64,000 nt of DNA from Candidatus Saccharimonadota bacterium (GTDB taxonomy: Bacteria; Patescibacteriota; Saccharimonadia; Saccharimonadales; Saccharimonadaceae): contig CAJPLV010000004.1 in the NCBI GenBank assembly GCA_905371715.1, positions 1 through 64,000 on the forward strand, given 5' to 3'. Under the pieces are notes generated by a model, which saw only the letters and a program-made list of their open reading frames with translations, made no database searches and was not told where the DNA came from. Shown one piece after another: positions 36,296 to 44,805 of this stretch. Both the position numbers and the translations under genes were made by a program. The first letter of the stretch is position 1. Each line of letters opens with the position of its first letter.

Positions 36296-37678
36296 CTACT
36301 CCACCTCCGTCAGCAGCTCTTTCGGCGTCGATTGGGTGACTGGCCGGCTCGCGAGCAGTACCGAAGCGATGATAATGATTAATCCGACACTCCACACCGC
36401 GATGAGATCGCTTGGCGCTACCCGCACGGAAACCTTTTCGAGCGTGCGCGACGAGACAACCGAGTCGGCGTTAGCGCCAAGCGACGCGCCTTTGAGCTGC
36501 GACTCGTCTGCTTGCTTGGCGTTACGCGCCGCTTGATTGACAATATGGTCGCCTACATGTTGCGCTACCAATCCGGCTGTGAAGAATGAAGCGCCAAACG
36601 CGATGACTGCGATCATGGCTACCTCTGCGATATATTGCAGAATGATGTTTGATTTTGAGACGCCAGTTGCAAGTAGTACGCCTGCTTCGCGCTTCCGTTC
36701 GTTCATCCAGAGGAATAACACGAGACTGATAATAACGATGCTGAAGAAACCGGTTGCGATCAACATGCCGTCGATGAGGCTATATACTCCCTTGACTGCG
36801 CCCGTTACGCCTGCTAATTCTTGGCTATTTTTAGTTAACTGATACATGCGCCAGTTAACCGGCAATTTTTCCGCCTGCTTCAATAGTTCGTCAAGCTGCG
36901 TGCTGCCTTTGGTGAAGAACGTGGCGTCCTGGTAAATCTCTGTTTGTTCGGTATCTTTGCTGAGCGCGCGCGTGGTAGCGATGTCAGTGAAGAATAAGTT
37001 TTCGAACAACTCGACTTGGTAGGTAGCCTGGCGCGGGTTGGTACCGCTGAATATCCCGACGATTTGTACGGTGGTTTCCTCTGTTGAGTTGTGCCGGTTG
37101 TCGGTATCGTGCGGGTTAGCTTTGAGCGTGAAGGTATCGCCGAGCTTGCGCCCATTTTTCTGCGCCCATTTCTCGTGTACGAGGATTTTATGCGTGTCGT
37201 CTGGCTTGATGTGCCGCCCAGAGGTTAGTTTAATTGAACCGGCGCGGAATTTATTTTCTAGCTCTGAAGTATTAACGCCTAGTACATCGGCAGCGTTGCC
37301 GAATTGTGCTGCTTTGCTCGTATCGTAGCCGCTCGTGCCGTCTGGCAGCGATACTAATTTGGTGTCGGGAAAGTCGCTCAAGACTTGCTGGCGTACTACG
37401 TAATTTGTTACGCTCGGCAGGCGTTTGACTGCGTTAATATCTTTGCCAGACACCGTGCCCGACCCGCGGTTCGTCCCGGGATTTGTCCGCCGATTATTGC
37501 CCAAGGTAGCGCCGGTCATGAGCGTTTTGTCTAACTCTTTGGCTGCGTGGTCGGTTGAATGCTTGATAGCAAATCCGCTCAGCATGATAGTTGCCATCAC
37601 GAGCAAAATTGCCAGCACGATGAGGCTTTTTAGTTTTTTCCTGGCAACGTACAGCCAGGCGCGGTGTATAAATGACAT
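36296..37678 (-). CDS. FtsX-like ABC permease (first of pair)
   Basis: A protein of about 460 residues with the same layout: membrane helix at about 18-38, an external domain of about 270 residues rich in Thr, Lys and Asn, and three helices at the end with the coupling loop ERKREAGVLLATGVSKSNIILQ. ATG at 37678 (MSFIHRAWLYVARKK) is chosen because AAAGGAG lies 6 bases upstream and the operator/promoter is just beyond; a longer upstream frame is an artefact. It probably exports or senses a peptide or lipid-linked compound. Confidence 0.88.
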   Translation of the reverse strand: MSFIHRAWLYVARKKLKSLIVLAILLVMATIMLSGFAIKHSTDHAAKELDKTLMTGATLGNNRRTNPGTNRGSGTVSGKDINAVKRLPSVTNYVVRQQVLSDFPDTKLVSLPDGTSGYDTSKAAQFGNAADVLGVNTSELENKFRAGSIKLTSGRHIKPDDTHKILVHEKWAQKNGRKLGDTFTLKANPHDTDNRHNSTEETTVQIVGIFSGTNPRQATYQVELFENLFFTDIATTRALSKDTEQTEIYQDATFFTKGSTQLDELLKQAEKLPVNWRMYQLTKNSQELAGVTGAVKGVYSLIDGMLIATGFFSIVIISLVLFLWMNERKREAGVLLATGVSKSNIILQYIAEVAMIAVIAFGASFFTAGLVAQHVGDHIVNQAARNAKQADESQLKGASLGANADSVVSSRTLEKVSVRVAPSDLIAVWSVGLIIIIASVLLASRPVTQSTPKELLTEVE

Positions 37679-37706
37679 AAATCTCCTTTCATTACTTTCA
37701 CATCGG

Positions 37707-37739
37707 AGTGTAGCACGCCAATATGAAAGTAATGTGAAA
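37707..37739 (-). promoter_or_regulatory. Response-regulator-type promoter of the exporter operon
   Basis: On the minus strand TTTCACAT-TAC-TTTCATAT forms two direct repeats with an 11-base period (37721-37739), and a TACACT -10 box (37707-37712) follows with no good -35 hexamer. That is the layout of promoters activated by OmpR/PhoB-class regulators, with the downstream repeat in the -35 position. A third copy in inverted orientation lies in the short leader. The regulator gene is the upstream pair to the histidine kinase. Confidence 0.7.
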
Positions 37740-37745
37740 TGGAGA

Positions 37746-39173
37746 TTACGATTTGTTGGTGCGAGTAGCGCGGCGTTCGGCGGCATCTTGATATTCAAGG
37801 CTAAAGTCAATTGTAAAACACATGCCGTCTTTGATTGGTGTAAATTGATACGGCCAGCCGCGGGCGTCGAGGAGCAATTTAACAGTATAAAGGCCGATAC
37901 CGCTGCCAATCTCATTCGCCTCTCCCCTGCCTTGCCGCAAGCGGTAAAATGGTTCAAATGCGCGGGCGCACTCGTGCGTACTGAGCGGCTTGCACTGGTT
38001 TGTAATGGAAAGCGCGTCGTGCTGAATGCGTATGCTAATTGCGCTGCCGCGGTCGCTGTAGCGCACGGCGTTTGAGATTACGTTTGATAAAACGCGCCGA
38101 AGCATGTCGGGATTAGCGCAGACTTTGAGTGGTGCAAGGTCTACTGCAAAGGCGAGTCTTCGCGCCGACGCTAACAATCGGTAATCGTCAATGACGCGTT
38201 CTACGAGCTGGTCAACCCGCAACGTTTTTTGGCGCGCGACTGCTTGCTCGGCGGTTTGGCTGGCGCGCAGCGTATCCTGTACCATAGCAGCCAGCCGGTC
38301 GACTGTCGCGAGCGATTCAGCTAGCTGCTGCTCTCGTTCTGCTGCCGGCGTGACGCCAAGCTGCATATTTTCGAGCATAATTCGCAAGCTCGCCAGCGGC
38401 GTTTTGAGCTCGTGCGAGGCGGCGTGCAAAAAAGCTAATTTTTCTTTTTCGAGGCGCGTAATATGCGCGTTTTCGCGCTCCAGCGATTGAATAGTGCGGC
38501 GCAAATTATCATAGAGCCGGTTGACGTTGTTCCCTAGCACAGCGATTTCGTCTCGGCCTTTACCTATGTAGTGCGCGCCGGGCTGCAGCTGCTGCATCGC
38601 CGTGGTAACCTTTGCCATGCGGCGGATCGGGCGCGTGATGAACCGGCTATAGCAATAAGAAAAGACGAGCGCCACAAGCAGCGACGCTGTCATCGTATAT
38701 GGCAAAATCCGCAGCGTTGCCGCCTTCGCCTGATTAACGGACTCGACGTCGGTGAGGAGCTTGACGCCCACCATGCCCGCCGACCCGCGCACCGTCGTCG
38801 TTTTAATGATAATTGACGCTGGATCAATCTGTTCGCCGGCGATTGTCACGAGGCTTGCGTCAATTGGTTGTTCGGCGATGATATTAACTGCCTGAAAACC
38901 CTGAAACGTTTCGTCTCGTCCGTCAATCGTCAGCGTGATAGTAACGTTATGGCGCAGCGCAAAGCTACGGGCAGTTTGGCGCATATCATCAGCGGATTGT
39001 CCGCGCAGTTGGCGGCTTAAATCGGCTACCTGGGCTTCGGCTGTCTGCTGTTTTTGCTGCAAGTAGACTGCTGGCATTAGTAAATAAATCAACCCGTGCG
39101 CTATGACAATCATTGCTGCGAGCATGCTGATTGACGCCAGGAATGTTTTAGGAAACAACGTCAGGCGCTTCAT
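37746..39173 (-). CDS. Sensor histidine kinase
   Basis: A 475-residue membrane kinase: helix 1 at about 11-33, an extracytoplasmic sensor region (about 35-160), helix 2 at about 160-178, a HAMP-like linker, the phosphoacceptor histidine in HAASHELKTPLASLR, the N-box NVISNAVRYSDRG and the G-box IGSGIGLYTVKLLL. The start overlaps the end of the response regulator gene by 26 bases. With the adjacent ABC/FtsX exporter it forms a sensing-and-export module of the kind used for cell-envelope stress or antimicrobial peptides. Confidence 0.93.
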   Translation of the reverse strand: MKRLTLFPKTFLASISMLAAMIVIAHGLIYLLMPAVYLQQKQQTAEAQVADLSRQLRGQSADDMRQTARSFALRHNVTITLTIDGRDETFQGFQAVNIIAEQPIDASLVTIAGEQIDPASIIIKTTTVRGSAGMVGVKLLTDVESVNQAKAATLRILPYTMTASLLVALVFSYCYSRFITRPIRRMAKVTTAMQQLQPGAHYIGKGRDEIAVLGNNVNRLYDNLRRTIQSLERENAHITRLEKEKLAFLHAASHELKTPLASLRIMLENMQLGVTPAAEREQQLAESLATVDRLAAMVQDTLRASQTAEQAVARQKTLRVDQLVERVIDDYRLLASARRLAFAVDLAPLKVCANPDMLRRVLSNVISNAVRYSDRGSAISIRIQHDALSITNQCKPLSTHECARAFEPFYRLRQGRGEANEIGSGIGLYTVKLLLDARGWPYQFTPIKDGMCFTIDFSLEYQDAAERRATRTNKS

Positions 39174-39837
39174 AGCGGTAGCCGACTCCTTTTACGGTGA
39201 CGATGCAGTCAAGGTGCAGTTGCTTGCGTAGATTTTTAACGTATACGTCAATGACGCGGTCAAATGGCAACTCGTCGTTTGCCCATAGCGTATCTAGTAT
39301 CGCTTGCCGGCTCCAGACGCGCCCAGGGTGGCTAACGAATAATTTTAGTAATTGGATCTCTTTTGGTGTTAAGGCAGCGCCCTGCCCCGCATATTGGCTA
39401 GTGTAAGCTGCGAAATCAACCTCTGCTTTACCGTAATGCCAGCGTTTCGGCAGCGGCGGCCGGCGGCGCAGCAGAGCTTGCAGGCGTTTGTCTAAAACAG
39501 TGAGCGAAAATGGTTTTGTCACATAATCGTCCGCCAGCCGATTAAAACTGCTGATTTGCGTAGCCTCGTCGCCAAGCGCGGTTACGATAAGGACTGGTAT
39601 GTTGCTTGTTCGGCGTAATTGCTCAAGCACTTCTAATCCCGTCATGTCTGGCAGCATAATATCAAGTACGATGGCGTCGGCTTGCTGGATTTGGGCGAGC
39701 GCTGATTGTCCGTCGTCTGCTGTTAACACTCGGTAGCCGCGTGTACGCAAAAATCGCCCTGTGCCTTCGCGCAATGCCGGTTCATCTTCAACCAGTAGAA
39801 TCGTGGGGTGTGCTACCTCTGGATTATCATGCGTCAT
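39148..39837 (-). CDS. OmpR/PhoB-family response regulator
   Basis: A 229-residue regulator. The receiver domain has ILLVEDEPALREG (acidic pair), the phosphorylation site AIVLDIMLPDMTG, the conserved Thr in VLIVTALGDEATQ and the Lys in DDYVTKPF. The C-terminal winged helix ends VIDVYVKNLRKQLHLDCIVTVKGVGYRYE, the OmpR-class recognition region. ATG is 7 bases after TATAAT (leaderless). It probably binds the TTTCAYAT repeats upstream of the permease genes. Confidence 0.95.
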   Translation of the reverse strand: MTHDNPEVAHPTILLVEDEPALREGTGRFLRTRGYRVLTADDGQSALAQIQQADAIVLDIMLPDMTGLEVLEQLRRTSNIPVLIVTALGDEATQISSFNRLADDYVTKPFSLTVLDKRLQALLRRRPPLPKRWHYGKAEVDFAAYTSQYAGQGAALTPKEIQLLKLFVSHPGRVWSRQAILDTLWANDELPFDRVIDVYVKNLRKQLHLDCIVTVKGVGYRYEAPDVVS

Positions 39838-39959
39838 ATTGGCAATTATAGCATGATCTCGGAGGCGGTTTACCTGCTGCTCTATTATTGGCTAATAGCG
39901 CGGGATATTCCGCTCTTTTGATTGACAACCGTTATCTTTGGTCGGTATCATAAAACCAT

Positions 39960-42005
39960 ATGCGTAACAGATTGCCGAGCGTGTTCCGGTATAAGCTGCA
40001 GTATTTGCCGTACGATATAGTTGCGGCAATCGTAGTGACAGCAGTGACTGTGCCGAGTGCGTTAGCGCTTGCTGCGATTGTCGGCGTGCCGCCGGTAATG
40101 GGTTTGTATGCAGCGATGATCGCGCCGATTGTGTTTGGATTGTTGGCGCATACGCGGCGGCTGGTGGTTGGTCCGAACTCGCCGACGGCGATTTTAGTGG
40201 CATCTGGTGCGGCCTTGGTCGCGGCGGCGGGTACGGCTGAGTATGTGAACGCAGTGTTTGTGCTTGGGCTGATCGCCGGCGCGATACTGATGCTGCTTGG
40301 TGCGGCGCGGTTCGGGTTTTTGTCAGATTTGATTTCGCGCCCAGTGATGATTGGTTTTTTGGCGGGTGTGGGCGTGCAAATCGTTGTGACGCAATTAGCG
40401 GCGTTATTAGGCGTGAAAGTTGCGGGGCACGGTGAAGTATGGCATTATATCGGCTCAATTATGTCGCAAACGTCGTCAATCAACGGCATGACGGTGACAG
40501 TGTCAATCCTTGTCATTGGCACGATGATAGTGTTTCACCGCACGCGCGTGCCCGGCGAATTGGTTGGATTAGTCGTAGCGGCGTTATTTGCGATGATATT
40601 CCACGTACAGGATTTCGGCGTAGCGTTTGCGGGAGAATTACCGCGCGGACTGCCGCGATTTGCCCTGCCGCATGTTGATTTTGATTTGGTAACGGTATTG
40701 CTGCCGACAGCGCTGTCGATCGTTGTGGTATCGCTGGTGCAAGCCACAACGATGATTCGTAATCTAGCGAGCGACCACGATGAAGAGGTGGCGCTGAACC
40801 GCGATTTTGTGGCGCTTGGCGTGTCGTCGATTGCGACGTCATTGTTCCAGGGATTTTTGGCGAACGCGACGCCATCGCGCACGCAGGCAGCGAGCAATGC
40901 GGGTATGCGCTCGCAAATGACAAATATTCTGTCCGGTATTATGGTTGGCGGGCTGCTGCTGTGGGGCGGGTCGTTGTTCCGCTACGTGCCGCAAGCGGCG
41001 TTAGCGGCGATCGTGTGCGTTATTGGGTTCCAGCTGATTCGATTTCGTGAACTGCATAATTTGTGGATGGTGCGCTATGAGGAATTTGTGGTTGCGATGA
41101 TTGCGCTGGCGTGCACGGTGCTGTTCGGCGTGCAGCTCGGCGTGTTGATCGCAGTAACGGTGTCGCTAATGGAGCGCTTGCGCCGGCAATATCGCCCGCA
41201 CGATACGATTTTGCTGCGCGACGGTGTACTATCGGATTGGGCGAAAGAGCGTCTTGGCCGCGAGCAAAAAATACCGCACGACGTGTTGGTGTACGGATTC
41301 GACGAATCGCTGTTTTTTGAGAATGTGAATTATTTTGTAGCGCGGCTTAAGCGAGCGATTATGCGGGCGCGCCATGCGGTGCGCTACGTGGTGATTGACG
41401 CCGGTGCGATTGACGACATTGACTACACGGCGATTGAAGAGTTGAAACGGTTGTACCGCGAGCTGAGCGAAGATGGAATTGCTATTGCTTTTGCGCATAT
41501 GTCGCCGAGCCTGCGCGCGCAGTTTGATATCTACGGCATGACAGATATCATCGGCGAGCGGAATTTATACGCAACGCTAACGAAAGCGCTGGCTCATCCG
41601 GCGAGCCCGCCGGCGCGCGATATGATTTTAGATCTGAACCTTGACCCAGCGCAGTATGTTGTGGTCGGCGGCGCGGTGCTTGATATGCTGCATTTGCGCG
41701 ATACGCATGACGTTGATATTGTCGTATCAAACGAGATTTACGAACAATTCCGCGCGCAAAAAACCTGGCACGAAGCCACTTGGACAAGCGGTAAGCGCGT
41801 GCTCGTACGCGGGCAGTATACGCTTATGAAAACGTGGATGGGCTGGCCGCTGCGGCAATTGCAGCGCGACGCCGAGCGTATTGAGCAAATTCCTTGCGTA
41901 TCCACCAAGCGGCTTATTGACGCTAAGCGGCGCATCGGGCGGCGCAAAGATGTTTCTGATATAACGCTATTGCGCTCGCGGCGATCAAAGCGGCGTTTGC
42001 AATAG
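39960..42005 (+). CDS. SulP anion transporter with STAS and C-terminal nucleotidyltransferase-like domain
   Basis: A 681-residue fusion. Residues 1-430: SulP/SLC26 permease with about 11-12 membrane helices (start YDIVAAIVVTAVTVPSALALA; NATPSRTQAASNAGM). Residues about 435-550: STAS domain with YVVIDAGAIDDIDYTAIEEL. Residues about 558-681: an extra domain with VVGGAVLDMLHLRDTHDVDIVV, matching the GG...D-x-D core of minimal nucleotidyltransferases such as AbiEii-like proteins. Ordinary SulP proteins stop after STAS. Transport of sulfate, bicarbonate or dicarboxylate is possible. TATCAT lies 8 bases before ATG, with TTGACA upstream. Confidence 0.85.
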   Translation: MRNRLPSVFRYKLQYLPYDIVAAIVVTAVTVPSALALAAIVGVPPVMGLYAAMIAPIVFGLLAHTRRLVVGPNSPTAILVASGAALVAAAGTAEYVNAVFVLGLIAGAILMLLGAARFGFLSDLISRPVMIGFLAGVGVQIVVTQLAALLGVKVAGHGEVWHYIGSIMSQTSSINGMTVTVSILVIGTMIVFHRTRVPGELVGLVVAALFAMIFHVQDFGVAFAGELPRGLPRFALPHVDFDLVTVLLPTALSIVVVSLVQATTMIRNLASDHDEEVALNRDFVALGVSSIATSLFQGFLANATPSRTQAASNAGMRSQMTNILSGIMVGGLLLWGGSLFRYVPQAALAAIVCVIGFQLIRFRELHNLWMVRYEEFVVAMIALACTVLFGVQLGVLIAVTVSLMERLRRQYRPHDTILLRDGVLSDWAKERLGREQKIPHDVLVYGFDESLFFENVNYFVARLKRAIMRARHAVRYVVIDAGAIDDIDYTAIEELKRLYRELSEDGIAIAFAHMSPSLRAQFDIYGMTDIIGERNLYATLTKALAHPASPPARDMILDLNLDPAQYVVVGGAVLDMLHLRDTHDVDIVVSNEIYEQFRAQKTWHEATWTSGKRVLVRGQYTLMKTWMGWPLRQLQRDAERIEQIPCVSTKRLIDAKRRIGRRKDVSDITLLRSRRSKRRLQ

Positions 42006-42018
42006 ATAACTGTCCGCG

Positions 42019-42117
42019 TCACAATAGTGCATGCGTCCACAAGCGCAACGTCACCTTCGAGTGTCTATCGGCAAAACAATAAGAGCCTTTACCCTTTACC
42101 ATATTCACTGCTATCAT
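42019..42117 (-). CDS. Possible 32-residue remnant behind a copied leader
   Basis: The minus strand after the leader repeat contains ATGATAGCAGTGAATATGG, opening a short basic frame (MIAVNMVKGKGSYCFADRHS) to TGA. The ribosome site found in the sister leader is missing here and the product does not resemble the 72-residue membrane protein, so this may be a dead copy of the leader rather than a gene. Confidence 0.2.
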   Translation of the reverse strand: MIAVNMVKGKGSYCFADRHSKVTLRLWTHALL

Positions 42118-42118
42118 T

Positions 42119-42162
42119 TCTCTAAAGAGCGACCTCTCCGCGCGGGATTGCGCGAAGAGCTA
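42119..42162. repeat. Dispersed leader repeat, copy 2
   Basis: Nearly identical to 707-750, including the CGCGC-AATCCC-GCGCG hairpin and TCTCTAAAGA. Same strand sense relative to the putative downstream gene. TATATT lies upstream but no good -35 box, and the copy sits in the gap between two convergent genes. Confidence 0.75.
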
Positions 42163-42216
42163 ATATATTCACGCTTGTCGCCTAAAGCCGATCGTGCCAC
42201 TCCGCTTCCCTAATAC

Positions 42217-44748
42217 TCAATTTAACTCCGGGCGCTTGCCGAGGAACGTGCGTCCGAACCACTTATGTAGCTCTAATACGATAATCGGCAGGACGAATGC
42301 AACCGTTGTTACGATTGCGAAGTCGGTAGCAGTAACCGGTGCAACGTGCAGGTAGGGAGCGAATGGGCTTGCGATCGCGATGAGCTGCAGCCCGACCGCA
42401 ACGAGCAACCCGACGAGGAACGGCGTATTGCGCTTTTTAATGCGCCGGAAGAGCGACTCGTAATCGCTGCGAGCCTCAAACGCGCCTGCCCACTGCACTG
42501 TTGCAAGCGCGCAAAATGCGACTGTGCGCGCATAGTCGGCGCCATGCCAATGGTCAAACAGCGCGTAGAGTGTCAGCACAAGCACTGCCATCAGGAGCGC
42601 CATGATGATAATCCGCGAAATCATAAACGTACTGAGCAGTGGCGCGTTGGCGGGTTTAGGCGGTTGCTTCATGTTGCGTGCTTCGCCTGGCTCCATACCG
42701 ATCGGAATAACCATGGCGCTATCAGTGACAATGTTTATCCACAAGATCTGTACTGGCGTGAGCGGCAGCGGCAACCCAACGATGAGCGATCCGAGCGACA
42801 CGAGCACCTCGCCTAGATTTGTCGACAATAAGTACGTTACCATGCGTTTGATATTGGCATATACGGTGCGCCCTTCATGGATCGCCGATACGATCGACTG
42901 GAAGTTATTATTGAGCAGAATGATGTCGCCGGCGTCTTTGGCGATTTGCGCGCCCGAGCCCATTGCGACGCCGACATGCGCGTTCGTGAGCGCGGGGATA
43001 TCGTTGACGCCGTCGCCCGTCATGGCGGTAATGTCGCGCTGCTTGAGGATTTCTAAGATACGGTGCTTATATTCCGGCAGGACGCGCGCGCAGACACGGA
43101 TGGTTTTGAGACGTTCAGCAAGGTCGTCGTCGGACATCATACTCATTTGGCGGCTGTCAAACACCTCGCTGCGATGATGTACGAGCCCTAGCTCCCTGCC
43201 AATATGATATGCCGTTTCGAAATGGTCGCCGGTAATCATGCGTACAGTAATGCCGGCAGCTTGCGCGGTGGCAATAGCACTTTTTGCTTCGGTGCGGAGC
43301 GTGTCGGCGATCGCGACGAATCCGTCAAACGTGATATGTTGACGCGGCGATAGTGCTTCAAGTGATTCCAGCGGCTTCTTAAGCGTTGCGTGCCCGAGCG
43401 CAATGACGCGGAATCCGAGTCCCGTCAGATGGTGCAGCTCGACAGTGGCGCGTTCGCGCTCGCCCTCTGCTAAATCGCAGCGTTCAACCATCTGCTCGGG
43501 CGCGCCTTTAAGTGCCAGAATGTATTGCGTGCCGTTGTGATACAGCGCGCCGCTCAGCGCTAAAGCGTGTTCAAATTGGTAAGCTTTTATTGGTTTGCGA
43601 ACGTTTGCCGGCGGATTTTTCGCGATAAACGAGCGAAATGCCGTATCAAGCGGATCGGCGACGCTGTGTCGCGTGTGCGGTACGATTGCATCTGCTAGCG
43701 TTTGCAGCGTGTATTTGCGCTGGTTGCGCGGATGCCATAATTCTTGTACTGATAGTTTATTGTGCGTAAGCGTACCAGTTTTATCGGTAGCAATGGTTGT
43801 GATTGCGCCGATTGATTCAATTGATCCCATCGTGCGCACTAATGCTTTGCGCCGTGCCATTCGCTGCATGGCGAGAACCAAGATAATTGAAATTGCGATC
43901 GGCAAGTTTTCGGGCACAGCGCTCACGCTCAGTGCGATCACAAACCGGAGCGCTTCGTCCCACGCGATCCCGCGCCACAGCGCTAGCCCCATTGTGACAA
44001 GCGCAATGAGGCTAATGACGATAACGATCTGCGTGATAAGCGCGTCGATTTTCCTTTCGACTGGATTAACTTCTTCGCTCGTCGCCGATAAGTCGCTCAG
44101 CCGCCCAAATTCAGTGTTGTTGCCCGTCGCTACAACGACGGCGCGCGCTTCGCCGCCGATGACGAACGAACCTTGGAAAACCATGTTTGATTGTTCGTAA
44201 ATTTGCCGGTCGGCGCCGAGCGTTTCGACCTGCTTCGAAATTGGCAGCGATTCGCCTGTTAGTTGGGATTCGTCGACGCGAAACGACCGCGCTTCAATAA
44301 TGCGCGCGTCGGCAGGGATTTTGTCGCCTTCGTCTAGCACGATGACGTCGCCCGGCACGATATTAACAGCGTCGACCGTAACGCTCTTGCCTTTGCGCAG
44401 TACCTCGACTTTTACCGTGGACCGCTTTTGCAGCGAGCGCAAGATCCGCTCGGTTGAAAAGCGCTGTACGTAATAAATCAGCGCATTCAACAAGATGATT
44501 GTGCCGATAATTGCCGCGTCGAAATACGACCGATGCCACAGGCTGATGCCAATCGCTACAACAAGTACCGCCATAAAAACCGACAAAAATGGTTCAAGCA
44601 GCTTGCGCCAGAGCGGCTCGGTGCGTAATTTTATTGAATTTGGCCCGTATTGCCGTAGCCGCTGTTTTGATTCAATTGCCGACAATCCGCCGCTTGTTGT
44701 TTGGAGATCGTCGAGTGTTTGTTTTACTGATTTTGTGTAGAAAGCCAT
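42217..44748 (-). CDS. P2-type Ca2+-ATPase-like cation pump
   Basis: A protein of about 843 residues: cation ATPase N-terminal domain (VKQTLDDLQTTSGGLSAIE), actuator motif ESQLTGESLPISK, helix 4 SVSAVPENLPIAISIILVLAM, phosphorylation motif ATDKTGTLTHNK and hinge AMTGDGVNDIPALTNAHVGVAM, with six C-terminal helices. P-E-N-L-P in helix 4 is close to the P-E-G-L-P of SERCA/PMCA-type calcium pumps. ATG at 44748 lies about 6 bases after TATACT and is preferred to a start two codons upstream. It is divergent from the AI-2E transporter gene. Confidence 0.93.
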   Translation of the reverse strand: MAFYTKSVKQTLDDLQTTSGGLSAIESKQRLRQYGPNSIKLRTEPLWRKLLEPFLSVFMAVLVVAIGISLWHRSYFDAAIIGTIILLNALIYYVQRFSTERILRSLQKRSTVKVEVLRKGKSVTVDAVNIVPGDVIVLDEGDKIPADARIIEARSFRVDESQLTGESLPISKQVETLGADRQIYEQSNMVFQGSFVIGGEARAVVVATGNNTEFGRLSDLSATSEEVNPVERKIDALITQIVIVISLIALVTMGLALWRGIAWDEALRFVIALSVSAVPENLPIAISIILVLAMQRMARRKALVRTMGSIESIGAITTIATDKTGTLTHNKLSVQELWHPRNQRKYTLQTLADAIVPHTRHSVADPLDTAFRSFIAKNPPANVRKPIKAYQFEHALALSGALYHNGTQYILALKGAPEQMVERCDLAEGERERATVELHHLTGLGFRVIALGHATLKKPLESLEALSPRQHITFDGFVAIADTLRTEAKSAIATAQAAGITVRMITGDHFETAYHIGRELGLVHHRSEVFDSRQMSMMSDDDLAERLKTIRVCARVLPEYKHRILEILKQRDITAMTGDGVNDIPALTNAHVGVAMGSGAQIAKDAGDIILLNNNFQSIVSAIHEGRTVYANIKRMVTYLLSTNLGEVLVSLGSLIVGLPLPLTPVQILWINIVTDSAMVIPIGMEPGEARNMKQPPKPANAPLLSTFMISRIIIMALLMAVLVLTLYALFDHWHGADYARTVAFCALATVQWAGAFEARSDYESLFRRIKKRNTPFLVGLLVAVGLQLIAIASPFAPYLHVAPVTATDFAIVTTVAFVLPIIVLELHKWFGRTFLGKRPELN

Positions 44749-44805
44749 AAGCATAGTATACTAGATCGGGTGCGCAATCTGAACGATTGCGCTATACTAA
44801 TAAGT

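Noticed and set aside
39892-40458. 188-residue antisense frame over the SulP start
   Set aside because: Low-complexity Arg/Pro/Ser/Gln composition opposite a conserved permease; no signals.
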